Positions 25,472 to 34,171 of a DNA stretch of 64,000 nt are shown here, one piece after another. Positions within the stretch are counted from its first letter, which is position 1; every line of letters starts with the position of its first letter. The notes beneath the pieces were generated by a model, which had not been told where the DNA came from, did not search any database, and saw only the letters and a list, made by a program, of their open reading frames with translations. Origin of the DNA: Streptomyces sp. RerS4 (GTDB lineage Bacteria; Actinomycetota; Actinomycetes; Streptomycetales; Streptomycetaceae). Location of the stretch: positions 6,744,501 to 6,808,500 of the forward strand of contig NZ_CP097322.1 in the NCBI RefSeq assembly GCF_023515955.1, given 5' to 3'. The position numbers were made by a program, and so were the translations under genes.

Positions 25472-28400
25472 GTGGCACGACGCGACATTCGACGACGATC
25501 CTTACGCACGGCGCTCGCCGCCCTCACCTCCGCCCTGCTCCTCCCCCTCGGCGCGGGCGTCGCCTCCGCCGCGCCCGAACCGGGCCCGGCCCCGACCGCG
25601 GCCGAGCGCAAGATCGAACCCGCGCTCCGCAAGCAGCTCGACGGTGACGCCAAGGCGGTCTTCTGGGTGTACCTCGACAGCGCGGCCGACCTCACCGAGG
25701 CGGGCCGGCGACAGACCCGCGAGGCCAAGGCCGAAGCGGTGCTGCGCCTGAAGCGGGACCACGCCACGCGCAGTCAGGCCGAACTGATCAAGGCTCTGGA
25801 CGGCGCCCGCGCCGAGTACACCTCGTACTGGATCGTCAACGCCGTCCGCGTCGTCGGCACCGAGAAACTCGCCGGATCCCTGGCCCAGCGGCCCGAGGTC
25901 GCCCGTATCGACGCCGACGACAAGGTCACCCTCCCCCGGCCCGCCGAAGGCAGCCGGGAGGAGACAGGCGCCGACGCCGTCGAGTGGAACATCGACCGGA
26001 TCAAGGCCCCCCAGGTGTGGGACGGGCTCGGCGTGCGCGGCGAGGGCATCGTCGTCGCCAACATCGACAGCGGCGTCGACCATACCCACCCGGCCGTGAG
26101 CCGGCAGTACCGGGGACGCAAGGCCGACGGCACTCACGACCACAACCACAACTGGTTCGACCCGGCCAGCATCTGCGCCGGCGCCGCGCCCTGCGACAAC
26201 AACGACCACGGCACGCACACGATGGGCACCATGGTCGGCGACGACGGCGCGGGCAACCGGATCGGCGTCGCCCCCGGCGCCCGCTGGATCGCCGCCAAGG
26301 GCTGCGAGACCAACTCCTGCTCCGAGGCCTCCCTCCTCGCCGCCGGCCAGTGGATCGTCGCCCCGACCGACCTGAACGGCCGAAACCCGCGCCCCGACCT
26401 GGCCCCACACATCGTCAACAACTCCTGGGGCAGCGCCACGCACGACGACTGGTACCAGCAGATCGTCGACGCCTGGCGGGCCGCCGGCATCTTCCCCGCC
26501 TTCTCCAACGGCAACTCCGGACCCGGCTGCACCACCAGCGGATCGCCCGGCGACTACGCGCGCTCCTACAGCTCCGGCGCCTTCGACGTGAACAACGCCA
26601 TCGCCTCCTTCTCCTCGCGCGGCGCCGGCCCCGGAGGCATCGTCAAGCCGAACATCGCCGCCCCCGGCGTCAACGTCCGCTCCTCCGTCCCCGGCGGCGC
26701 CTACGAGGCCTTCTCCGGCACCTCCATGGCCTCCCCGCACACCGCCGCCACCGTCGCGCTGCTCTGGTCGGCCGCCCCCGCCCTGGCGGGGGACATCGCG
26801 CGGACCGAGGCCCTCCTCGACGGCACCGCCACCGACACCGACAGCTCCCAGTGCGGCGGCACCGCCGCCGACAACAACGTCTTCGGCGAGGGCCGGCTCG
26901 ACGCGCTGGCCGCCGTGAACGCCGCCCCGCGCGGCTCCGTGGGCGCGCTCGCCGGCACCGTCCGCTCCGAGGCCGGCGCCCCCGTCGAGGGCGCCCGCAT
27001 GACCGCCGACGGCCCCACCCCCCGTACGACGACCACCGCCGCCGACGGCACCTACCGCTTCCCCGCCCTCTCGGTCGGCTCCTACGCCCTGACCGCCGCC
27101 AAGTTCGGCTACGGACCGCGCGCCGCGACGGCGGCCGTCACCGAGAACGCCACCGCCACCGGCGACTTCACCCTCACCGCGGCCCCCTCCGGCACGCTCA
27201 CCGGCACCGTCTCGGCCGCGAGCGGTCCGGCCGCCGGCGCCTCCGTCACCATCGTCGACACCCCGGTCACCGCGACCACCGACGCCCAGGGCCGCTTCGA
27301 GGTCACCCTGCCCCACGGCACCTACGACATCAGCGCCGGCCACTCCTCGCGCTGCGTCACCACGGGCACCACCCGCGCCACCGTCGCCGGGGACACCACC
27401 GTCACCGTCACCCTGCCCGAACGCACCGACGGCTACGGATACGCCTGCGCCGGCGCGAACGCCCGCCCGTACCCCGCCGGCGACCGACAACTCGCCCTGA
27501 CCGGCGACAACACCACCGAACGCGTCGACCTGCCCTTCCCGCTGCCGCTGTACGGAAAGACGTACGCGCAGGCCTGGATCGGCACCAACGGCACCGTCAG
27601 CTTCGGCGGCAACCACACCGGTGACGTCAACGGCGACCTCCCGAGCACGGGCACACCCAACGCCGCCCTCTACCCCTTCTGGGACGACCTCGTCGTCGGC
27701 GCGGCCGGCAGCGGCTCGGGCGTGTTCACCGCCGTCACCGGCAGCGCGCCGCACCGCAGTTACGTGATCGAGTGGCGCCAGGTCTCCCACTGGTCGGCGC
27801 AGGCGGACAAGTTCTCCTTCTCGGCCGCCATCGGCGAGGACGGCACCGTCACCTACTCCTACAAGGGCACCGGCGGCACCGGCATCAAGGCCGGCTCCAC
27901 GGCCACCGTCGGCGTGGAGAACGCCACCGGAACCGACGCCTTCACGTACTCGTTCAACACCCCCGTCCTCACGGACGGCCTCTCCATCGGCTTCCGCACC
28001 ACCCGCAGCGGCGTCGTCGCGGGCCGCGTGCTCGACGCCAACGACGGCGCCGCGCTCGCCGGGGCCACCGTCACCGTCGGCAGCGGCGACACCGCCGTCT
28101 CCACCGTCACCGCCGCCGACGGCGGATACGTCGTCCAGAGCCCGGCCGGCGCCCGGACCGTCTCCATCACCGCGCCGTCCTACGAGACCGCCCAGGCCAC
28201 CGTCGACGTCAAGGCCGCCGACGTGACGGCCGTCGACCGCTCGCTGCGCACCGGCAAGGTCACCGCCGCCCGACCGACGGTCGAGCTCGTCCTGCCCGCC
28301 GGCCAGCGCCGCACCCGCACCCTCGACATCGCCAACCCGGGCCTGGACACCGCGTTCACCGTGGCCGAGGACGCCGCCTGGCTGACGGTCACCCCGGCCG

Positions 28401-29041
28401 AGGGCGCCCTGCCCACCGGCGGCAAGGCCGCCCTCACCCTGACGGCCGACACCACCGGGCTCACCCCCGGCAGCGTCCTCACCACCGGCCTGCGGATCAC
28501 CTCCGCCAGCGGCCGCTCCCCGGTCCTCACCGTCCCGGTCAAGATCGTCGTCCCGCGCTACCAGGCCGCCCTCGACACCGGCTCCGACCAGGCCGGCACC
28601 GACACCCTGGGCGACGCGTGGTCCCCGGACCGCAAGTACACCCCCGGCTCCTACGGCTACCAGGGCAACTCCACCGTCCGGTCGACGGGCCGCGACATCG
28701 CCGGCACCGCCGACCAGCGGCTCCTGCGCAACGCCCGCGAAGGCATGTACGAGTACCGCTTCGACAACGTGCCCAACGGCACCTACGCCGTGGAGCTGGG
28801 CTTCGCGGAGCTGTCCTCCACCCGCCCGGACAAGCGGGTCTTCGACGTCCTCGCCGAGGGCGTCCAGGTCCTGCCCTCCCTCGACATCGCCCTGGAGGCC
28901 GGTTCGTACAAGGCCCTGACCAAGAGCTACACGGTCACCGTCACGGACGGGACGCTCAACGTCCGGTTCGTCACGCACAGCGGCTACGGCAAGCCGCTGA
29001 TCAACTCCCTGCGCGTGACCGACCGGCCCGACCTGCCCTGA
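25472..29041 (+). CDS. Secreted subtilase (S8) with C-terminal repeat and malectin-like domains
   Basis: 1189-aa extracellular serine protease of bacillopeptidase-F type. GTG start at 25472 has GAGGAG 7 bp upstream. Signal peptide 1-33 (ending GVASAA), I9-like propeptide 45-145, catalytic domain about 170-490 with Asp199 (ANIDSGVDHTHP), His246 (NNDHGTHTMG), oxyanion Asn (NNSWGS) and Ser418 (SGTSMASPH). Then two or three carboxypeptidase-regulatory-like repeats (GTVRSEAGAPVEGARM), a beta-rich domain with WIGTNGTVSFGG, another such repeat and a C-terminal malectin-like domain (GMYEYRFDNVPNGTYAVELGF). Likely nutrient protease with carbohydrate or wall-binding extensions. Confidence 0.93.
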   Translation: MARRDIRRRSLRTALAALTSALLLPLGAGVASAAPEPGPAPTAAERKIEPALRKQLDGDAKAVFWVYLDSAADLTEAGRRQTREAKAEAVLRLKRDHATRSQAELIKALDGARAEYTSYWIVNAVRVVGTEKLAGSLAQRPEVARIDADDKVTLPRPAEGSREETGADAVEWNIDRIKAPQVWDGLGVRGEGIVVANIDSGVDHTHPAVSRQYRGRKADGTHDHNHNWFDPASICAGAAPCDNNDHGTHTMGTMVGDDGAGNRIGVAPGARWIAAKGCETNSCSEASLLAAGQWIVAPTDLNGRNPRPDLAPHIVNNSWGSATHDDWYQQIVDAWRAAGIFPAFSNGNSGPGCTTSGSPGDYARSYSSGAFDVNNAIASFSSRGAGPGGIVKPNIAAPGVNVRSSVPGGAYEAFSGTSMASPHTAATVALLWSAAPALAGDIARTEALLDGTATDTDSSQCGGTAADNNVFGEGRLDALAAVNAAPRGSVGALAGTVRSEAGAPVEGARMTADGPTPRTTTTAADGTYRFPALSVGSYALTAAKFGYGPRAATAAVTENATATGDFTLTAAPSGTLTGTVSAASGPAAGASVTIVDTPVTATTDAQGRFEVTLPHGTYDISAGHSSRCVTTGTTRATVAGDTTVTVTLPERTDGYGYACAGANARPYPAGDRQLALTGDNTTERVDLPFPLPLYGKTYAQAWIGTNGTVSFGGNHTGDVNGDLPSTGTPNAALYPFWDDLVVGAAGSGSGVFTAVTGSAPHRSYVIEWRQVSHWSAQADKFSFSAAIGEDGTVTYSYKGTGGTGIKAGSTATVGVENATGTDAFTYSFNTPVLTDGLSIGFRTTRSGVVAGRVLDANDGAALAGATVTVGSGDTAVSTVTAADGGYVVQSPAGARTVSITAPSYETAQATVDVKAADVTAVDRSLRTGKVTAARPTVELVLPAGQRRTRTLDIANPGLDTAFTVAEDAAWLTVTPAEGALPTGGKAALTLTADTTGLTPGSVLTTGLRITSASGRSPVLTVPVKIVVPRYQAALDTGSDQAGTDTLGDAWSPDRKYTPGSYGYQGNSTVRSTGRDIAGTADQRLLRNAREGMYEYRFDNVPNGTYAVELGFAELSSTRPDKRVFDVLAEGVQVLPSLDIALEAGSYKALTKSYTVTVTDGTLNVRFVTHSGYGKPLINSLRVTDRPDLP

Positions 29042-29177
29042 CGGGCGCCCCCCCCGGGCCTCGTAGACCGTGAGGCGTCGCCGCCCGCCCCCCGCATTCG
29101 GGTGGCGGGCGGCGACTTCGCGCCGGCCCGGCGCGACCTGCCCGCCGGGCCGCGCGGGGCGACGTAGCGTGCCGTCC

Positions 29178-29945
29178 ATGACGCCACACAGCGAGCGGGC
29201 CGGCCGGATCGAGGCCCTCGTGCGCGCCGCCGACCCCCACGCCGTCTGGATGGCGGGCTCGGCGGACCCCACCGACGACGCGTCGCCCGCCTGCCCGTCC
29301 TCGTACGACACGCCCCTGGACGTCGGCGCCCTCCTGCCGGTCCTCGCGCTCTGGCCCGTCCTCGGGACGCTGGTCGGCCAGGGGGAGCTGACCCTGCACA
29401 CGCCGATCGGCGCCTACGGGGCGGACCTCGCCCCCGGACTGCCCGCCGGGACCACCACCCACCACCTGCTCACCCACGCGGACGACCCGCCCGCCCTCGC
29501 CGCCCTCACCCGCGTCGCCGAGCACCTCGGCGGCGGCCCGTCGACCACCCTCGCCGCCACCCGGATCTGGCAGCCGCTCGGGATGAGCGGAACCCGCTTC
29601 GACGGACGCACCCTGTACGCGCCCCCGGCCGACCTGGCCCGGTTCCTGCGCCACCTGCTGTCCACCGCCGACCACCCCGTCCCCCGCCAGTGGATCGACG
29701 GGTCCCTGCGGATCCGTACGGGCGAACTCACCCCGGCCCGCGGCCTGTTGTGGCACCCGGCACCCGGCGGGGTCTGGGCCCACCAGGCCCCGACCCGTTC
29801 CGGACCCGCCCTGTGGGTATCGCCCCGGCACGGCCGCTGGGCGGCGCTCCTGCCCTCGGCGACGCCGACGCCGACGTCGGCTTCGGCGGGCCCGCTGCGT
29901 CACGCCTTCCGGGACGCGGTCTTCCATTCAACCGCGCCCGCCTGA
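29178..29945 (+). CDS. Beta-lactamase-fold protein lacking the SxxK nucleophile
   Basis: 255-aa relative of class C/serine hydrolases: TTHHLLTHADDP matches the usual TVRHLLTHTSG block, IWQPLGMSGTRFDG the L..LGM..T block, and GVWAHQ the C-terminal G..H. region. At the position of the catalytic S-x-x-K the protein reads DVGALLPVLALW, so the Ser/Lys pair is missing. It is probably not a hydrolase. No signal peptide. Start chosen at the ATG 29178 as the first reasonable codon. Confidence 0.7.
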   Translation: MTPHSERAGRIEALVRAADPHAVWMAGSADPTDDASPACPSSYDTPLDVGALLPVLALWPVLGTLVGQGELTLHTPIGAYGADLAPGLPAGTTTHHLLTHADDPPALAALTRVAEHLGGGPSTTLAATRIWQPLGMSGTRFDGRTLYAPPADLARFLRHLLSTADHPVPRQWIDGSLRIRTGELTPARGLLWHPAPGGVWAHQAPTRSGPALWVSPRHGRWAALLPSATPTPTSASAGPLRHAFRDAVFHSTAPA

Positions 29946-29970
29946 CGCCCTGTTGTACGCTCCGGACACG

Positions 29971-30486
29971 ATGGCGAAGACGCACTGGAAGAACCCCGAC
30001 GCGCCCTGTCCCACCACACCCTGGAACGAGATCACGCCCGGCCTCTGGATGGGTGGTCACGTCTGGAGCGATCCCGGCGGCGAGGTCCGGCCCGCCGTCG
30101 CCGGCGACGAGTTCGACCTCGTGATCAGCCTGTTCGCCCGGCCCGGCCACGGACCCGACCCCGGCGTCGAACACCTCGTCGGGGACATGCCCGACGCGCC
30201 GCTCACCGCCGCGCAGCTGGACACCGTCCGGCGGCTCGCCCGCAGCGCCTCCGAGGCCCTCGACGCGGGCCGCCGCACCCTCGTGCGCTGCTTCTACGGC
30301 TACAACCGCTCGGGCCTGGTCGTCGCGCAGTGCCTCGTCGACCGGGGCGCGTCACCCGACGAGGCCATCGCCCTCGTCCGACGCGAACGCTCGCCGTGGG
30401 CCCTGCACAACACCGTCTTCACCGGCTACCTCACCACCGGCCTGGACACCGCCGCGCCGCTCGCCGACCTCGACCCACTCCCGTAG
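29971..30486 (+). CDS. Dual-specificity/tyrosine phosphatase-like protein
   Basis: 171-aa protein with a C-x5-R-S phosphatase loop in LVRCFYGYNRSGLV, an upstream general-acid candidate Asp in VGDMPDAPL, and the fold order of cyclin-phosphatase-like DSPs (ITPGLWMGG at the start, GASPDEAIALVRRERSP helix at the end). The residue before the loop Cys is Arg rather than the common His. Cytoplasmic; substrate unknown. Start at ATG 29971. Confidence 0.75.
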   Translation: MAKTHWKNPDAPCPTTPWNEITPGLWMGGHVWSDPGGEVRPAVAGDEFDLVISLFARPGHGPDPGVEHLVGDMPDAPLTAAQLDTVRRLARSASEALDAGRRTLVRCFYGYNRSGLVVAQCLVDRGASPDEAIALVRRERSPWALHNTVFTGYLTTGLDTAAPLADLDPLP

Positions 30487-30515
30487 CCCCGTAGCCCAAC
30501 CGCCGTAGCCCAACC
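30481..30515 (+). repeat. Short direct repeats CCGTAGCCC(AACC)
   Basis: CCGTAGCC is repeated at 30481, 30489 and 30503, the last two with AAC(C) following. The array begins at the stop codon of the phosphatase gene. It is too short and too few in number for CRISPR; slipped-strand duplication is the simple explanation. The remaining bases to 30664 hold nothing I recognise. Confidence 0.5.
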
Positions 30516-30664
30516 CCGCAGGCCGACCAACCCCTGTAGCGCAGTCGAAGCGCGCGCCCCACGGGAGCGACGTACGGTGATCCCGTCGCCGCCCTCGGCG
30601 GGTCTCCGGCCGTGCCGGGCCCGCCGGCGACGCCCCGCCGTCCGCCGCACCACGCGAGGATCCC

Positions 30665-31828
30665 ATGTCCGACGCCGTGACCGCCCTGGCCGACCCGGAC
30701 GTCGACACGCTCGACGCCCTGTGCCGGGAGCTGGCCGAGGCCGCCGACGCCGTCGGCGAGGCCGCCCGGTACGCCTCCGGGCTCGCGCTCGGCGGCCGCC
30801 TGCCCGCCGCCGCGCTCGCCGGCGGGCGCGGCGGTCGCCGCCGCGCCTGGCGGACCCTGCTGCGCACCCTCACCGACCCCTGCGGCCTCGGCTGGGCCCC
30901 GCGCGGCCGGGGCGTGGCCCGCGCCGGGTGGCTCGCCGGGGTCCTGGCCCGCCGCGAGAGCCTCGCCGTGAGCACCGCCGTCTGCGGGCTGCGGGCCCGG
31001 ATCCGCGTCGCGGCCCTGGACCGCCCCGAACTGCTCGACCACCCCGACACCGCCGCCGTCCTGGAGGCCGTCGCCGAGGGCCGGCAGGCCGAAGCGGCCC
31101 GCGCCTTCCGGACGCTGCTGCGCGAGCGGGGCGCGGGCTCCGCCTTCACCCTGCTGGCCCCGTCCTTCGCGGACATCCTGGCGTGGCACGCCCTCACCGA
31201 CGAGAACCCCTTCAACGACCACGCGGGCTGGCAGGTCGCCACCGGCCGGGCCGTGACCGCCGAACCGCTCCTCGGACTCGGCGCCGCCGTCCGCTCCCTC
31301 TTCGACCGGGGCAGCGACGCCGTCCCCGACTGCGGACCGGCCTCGCCGGCGCGGCTGTCGGCGGACCTCGACACCACCGGCACCCTCGACGGCTACCTGC
31401 GCAACACCGCCCTGCTCGCCGGCGCCGACACCCTGCTGGTCCAGCGGGTGACCCGGCCGGACGGAGCGGCGCGCCACGTCGTCCAGCTCGGCGACCGCGA
31501 CGCCCCGTACGCCGCCGAAGTGGTCCGCGTCCTGCGCCCGGTGGTCCCGTCGGGGGCGGAACTGACCCTGGTCGGACACCGGATGGGCGCGGTCACCGCC
31601 ATGGACCTGGCCCGGGACCGCGAGTTCACCGCTGTCTACGCCGTCACGCACCTGGTCGCCGCCGGATCCCCGGCCGACGACCGCGTGCCCGTCGACCCCC
31701 GGACCCGTACGGTCCGCCCGGCCGAACCGGGCGCCGCACTGGAGGGAACCGTGACGGGCACCTGCCTGCTGCCGCTGTCCCCACCGGCCCCGGCCCCGTC
31801 CGCCCCGACCTCCCGGAGGAGCCCGTGA
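30665..31828 (+). CDS. Alpha/beta-hydrolase-like protein with altered nucleophile elbow
   Basis: 387-aa protein of unknown function. The N-terminal 100 residues are helical (LDALCRELAEAADAVGEAARYA). The C-terminal half resembles alpha/beta hydrolases of the DUF1023 kind, but the elbow reads LTLVGHRMGAVTAMDLA where G-H-S-x-G is expected, so the serine is replaced by Arg. A GTGA overlap joins it to the WXG-like small gene, which suggests a two-protein unit. A scaffold or non-catalytic role is an inference. Confidence 0.6.
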   Translation: MSDAVTALADPDVDTLDALCRELAEAADAVGEAARYASGLALGGRLPAAALAGGRGGRRRAWRTLLRTLTDPCGLGWAPRGRGVARAGWLAGVLARRESLAVSTAVCGLRARIRVAALDRPELLDHPDTAAVLEAVAEGRQAEAARAFRTLLRERGAGSAFTLLAPSFADILAWHALTDENPFNDHAGWQVATGRAVTAEPLLGLGAAVRSLFDRGSDAVPDCGPASPARLSADLDTTGTLDGYLRNTALLAGADTLLVQRVTRPDGAARHVVQLGDRDAPYAAEVVRVLRPVVPSGAELTLVGHRMGAVTAMDLARDREFTAVYAVTHLVAAGSPADDRVPVDPRTRTVRPAEPGAALEGTVTGTCLLPLSPPAPAPSAPTSRRSP

Positions 31829-32067
31829 CCCCCTGCCACCGGCTGTGCCCGCCCGCCCCGGCCGAGGGGCTGCGATCCCACTCCGCAGCCCTGCGCACGC
31901 ACGCCGGCCGGCTGCGGGCGGGGCTGGCCGCCCTCGACTGGCGCGGCCCGCAGGCCGACGCCTTCCGGGCCGAGGTCACCGCCCTCGCCGACCGCTGCGC
32001 GACGGCCGCCGACGGCTTCGCCCTCGCGGCGGCGCAGCTGGACGGCCCGGAGCCCCGGCGCCGCTGA
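31825..32067 (+). CDS. WXG100-like small protein
   Basis: 80-aa protein starting at GTG 31825, with GGAGG about 5 bp upstream and a GTGA overlap with the preceding stop. Two predicted helices are joined by LDWRGPQADAFRAEV, which fits the W-x-G turn of WXG100/ESX substrates. N-terminal residues contain two cysteines (TPCHRLCPP), unlike classical members. Coupling to an alpha/beta-hydrolase-like protein resembles other actinobacterial WXG100/DUF1023 pairs. Confidence 0.55.
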   Translation: MTPCHRLCPPAPAEGLRSHSAALRTHAGRLRAGLAALDWRGPQADAFRAEVTALADRCATAADGFALAAAQLDGPEPRRR

Positions 32068-32084
32068 ACCGCTCCGGAGGGTCG

Positions 32085-33500
32085 TCAGAGGATGAGCGAC
32101 AGGAGCATGACGAACCCGAGACCGGTCACCGAGATGATCGTCTCCATCATCGACCAGGTCTTCAGGGTCTGGCCGACGCTCATGCCGAAGTACTCCTTCA
32201 CGAGCCAGAACCCGGCGTCGTTGACATGGCTGAAGAAGAGCGAGCCCGCTCCGATCGCCAGCACCAGCAGCGCCGTCTGCGCCGTCGGCAGGTCGGCCGC
32301 CAAGGGGGCCACCAGGCCGGCCGCCGAGATGGTGGCGACCGTCGCCGAGCCGGTGGCCAGGCGGATGGCCACCGCGATGAGCCAGGCCAGCAGCAGCGTG
32401 GGGACGGCCCAGTCCTGTGAGAGGTCCAGGATCATCCGGCCCACGCCCACGTCGATGAGGGTCTGCTTGAAGCCGCCGCCCGCGCCCACGATCAGCAGGA
32501 TGCCCGCGATCGGCGCGAGGGACTTCTCCACGGTGGCCGACAGCCGCTCCCGGGTGAACCCGGCGGCCCGTCCGAGCGTGAACATCCCGACGAGGACGGC
32601 CGCGAGGAGGGCGATCAACGGCGATCCGACGACGTCGGTCACCTTCTGCACGCCGTTGGCCGGGTCGTCGACAACGATGTCGACCAGCGCCTTGACCAGC
32701 ATCAACACCACCGGCAGCAGGACGGTGAACACCGTCGCGCCGAACCGGGGCCGGTGCCGTTCGTCCACCTGGGGGCGCTGCGGGATCATGTGCGCGGGCG
32801 CCGGGATGTCCACCCAGCGGGCCGCGTAGCGGGAGAACAGCGGACCGGCGATGATCACGGTGGGGATCGCGACGAGCACGCCGAGGGCGAGCGTGACGCC
32901 GAGGTTCGCGTCGAGGGCGTCGATGGCGACGAGCGGGCCGGGGTGCGGTGGGATCAGCCCGTGCATCACGGACAGCCCGGCGAGCGCGGGGACGCCGATC
33001 CGCATCAGGGAGTAGTTGCCGCGCTTGGCGACCAGCAGCACCACCGGGATCAGCAGGACGATGCCGACCTCGAAGAAGAGCGGCAGCCCGATCACCGAGG
33101 CGATCACCACCATGGCCCAGGGCATGGCCCGGCCCTTCGCCCGCGCCAGGATCGTGTCCACGATCTCGTCCGCGCCGCCGGAGTCCGCGAGCAGCCTGCC
33201 CAGGATCGCGCCGAGCGCGATGAGGACGCCGACGCCGGCGACCGTGGAGCCGAGACCGGCGGTGAAACTGGCGATGGTCTTGGCCGGCGGCGCGCCCGCG
33301 AGGGATCCGAGGGCGAGCGAACCCACCGTCAGGGCCAGGAAGGCGTGCGTCTTCAGGCGGGTGATGAGCAGGACGATGACGGCGATGCCCGCCAGGACGG
33401 CGAAGCCCAGACGGCCGTCGCCCGCCGAGGTGATGGGGTCGCCGGCGGCGGCCGCCAGGTGCTGGACTGTCTCGACGCCGAGACCGGTCACGGTGGTCAC
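32085..33500 (-). CDS. gntP: Gluconate permease GntP
   Basis: 471-aa inner-membrane gluconate:proton symporter with about 12-14 helices. Family motifs include GLPLFFEVGIVLLIPVV, MHGLIPPHPGPLVAID and the C-terminal GAGSLFFSHVNDAGFWLVKE. The start at GTG 33500 is set by the GTGA overlap with the gluconokinase stop and GGAAG upstream. Cotranscribed with gntK and divergent from gntR. Confidence 0.95.
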   Translation of the reverse strand: MTTVTGLGVETVQHLAAAAGDPITSAGDGRLGFAVLAGIAVIVLLITRLKTHAFLALTVGSLALGSLAGAPPAKTIASFTAGLGSTVAGVGVLIALGAILGRLLADSGGADEIVDTILARAKGRAMPWAMVVIASVIGLPLFFEVGIVLLIPVVLLVAKRGNYSLMRIGVPALAGLSVMHGLIPPHPGPLVAIDALDANLGVTLALGVLVAIPTVIIAGPLFSRYAARWVDIPAPAHMIPQRPQVDERHRPRFGATVFTVLLPVVLMLVKALVDIVVDDPANGVQKVTDVVGSPLIALLAAVLVGMFTLGRAAGFTRERLSATVEKSLAPIAGILLIVGAGGGFKQTLIDVGVGRMILDLSQDWAVPTLLLAWLIAVAIRLATGSATVATISAAGLVAPLAADLPTAQTALLVLAIGAGSLFFSHVNDAGFWLVKEYFGMSVGQTLKTWSMMETIISVTGLGFVMLLSLIL

Positions 33501-34027
33501 TGCTGGGTGCTTCCTTTCGGCCGGTGGGCGTGCAGGGCCGCGAGGGCGCGTGCGGTGATCTCCTCCGGGGTGCCGCTCACGTCGACGGCGACGCCGCGTT
33601 CGTCCGGCTGGAGGGGTTCGAGGACGGCGAACTGGGAGTCGAGCAGGGACGTCGGCATGAAGTGGCCCCGGCGGGCCGCCATGCGCTCCTCGATGAGCGC
33701 GCGCTCCCCGGTGAGGTGGACGAAGACCGCCTCGGGGGTGGTGCGGCGCAGCCGGTCGCGGTAGGCGCGCTTGAGGCAGGAGGCGGCGACGACGCCGCCG
33801 CCCTGGCCGGAGCGGCCGAGGATCCACTCGGCGATGGCGTCGAGCCACGGTCGCCGGTCGGCGTCGTCCAGCGGGACGCCGGCCGACATCTTGGCCACGT
33901 TGGCGGCCGGATGGAAGGCGTCGCCCTCCGCGTACGGAAGGCGGAGCGCCTCCGCGAGCAGTCGGCCCACGGTCGTCTTGCCCGTGCCGGCCACGCCCAT
34001 CACCACGATGACGCGCTGGGAGCTCAC
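33497..34027 (-). CDS. gntK: Gluconokinase
   Basis: 176-aa P-loop kinase making 6-phosphogluconate. Walker A GVAGTGKTTVG, substrate-side GDAFHPAANVAKMSAGVPLDDADR, LKRAYRDRLR and the LTGERALIEERMAARRGHFMP lid are all typical. Start at GTG 34027 with GAGG six bases upstream gives the usual length. Its stop overlaps the gntP start. Product enters the pentose phosphate route, or the Entner-Doudoroff route if a dehydratase exists elsewhere. Confidence 0.95.
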   Translation of the reverse strand: MSSQRVIVVMGVAGTGKTTVGRLLAEALRLPYAEGDAFHPAANVAKMSAGVPLDDADRRPWLDAIAEWILGRSGQGGGVVAASCLKRAYRDRLRRTTPEAVFVHLTGERALIEERMAARRGHFMPTSLLDSQFAVLEPLQPDERGVAVDVSGTPEEITARALAALHAHRPKGSTQQ

Positions 34028-34093
34028 GTCGTACCTCGCTGTCCTCGTTGACACCGCCCGGAGAGGCCCGGGGCGAGCACCACTGAAGCGCAT

Positions 34094-34106
34094 TAAGTAG
34101 TACTTA
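34094..34106. promoter_or_regulatory. GntR operator candidate
   Basis: TAAGTAGTACTTA is a perfect 13-bp palindrome (6-1-6) in the only A/T-rich part of the gntK/gntR intergenic region. FCD-type GntR regulators bind such short sites between divergent genes. Gluconate or 6-phosphogluconate would be the expected ligand. Confidence 0.65.
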
Positions 34107-34158
34107 TTCAAGAGGTCGACGTAAAACATCACATCTTTTGTCGCCCAGGGCGTCACCG

Positions 34159-34171
34159 TACGCTTACGCCA
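34159..34171 (+). promoter_or_regulatory. Probable leaderless promoter of gntR
   Basis: TACGCT at 34159-34164 is an acceptable -10 hexamer, and the ATG at 34171 is seven bases after its last base. There is no ribosome site in front of this ATG. The -35 is poorly matched. Confidence 0.45.

Noticed and set aside
30481..30540. Repeats resembling a minimal CRISPR array
   Set aside because: Units are 8-13 bp with almost no spacers and no cas genes nearby; simple slippage repeats.
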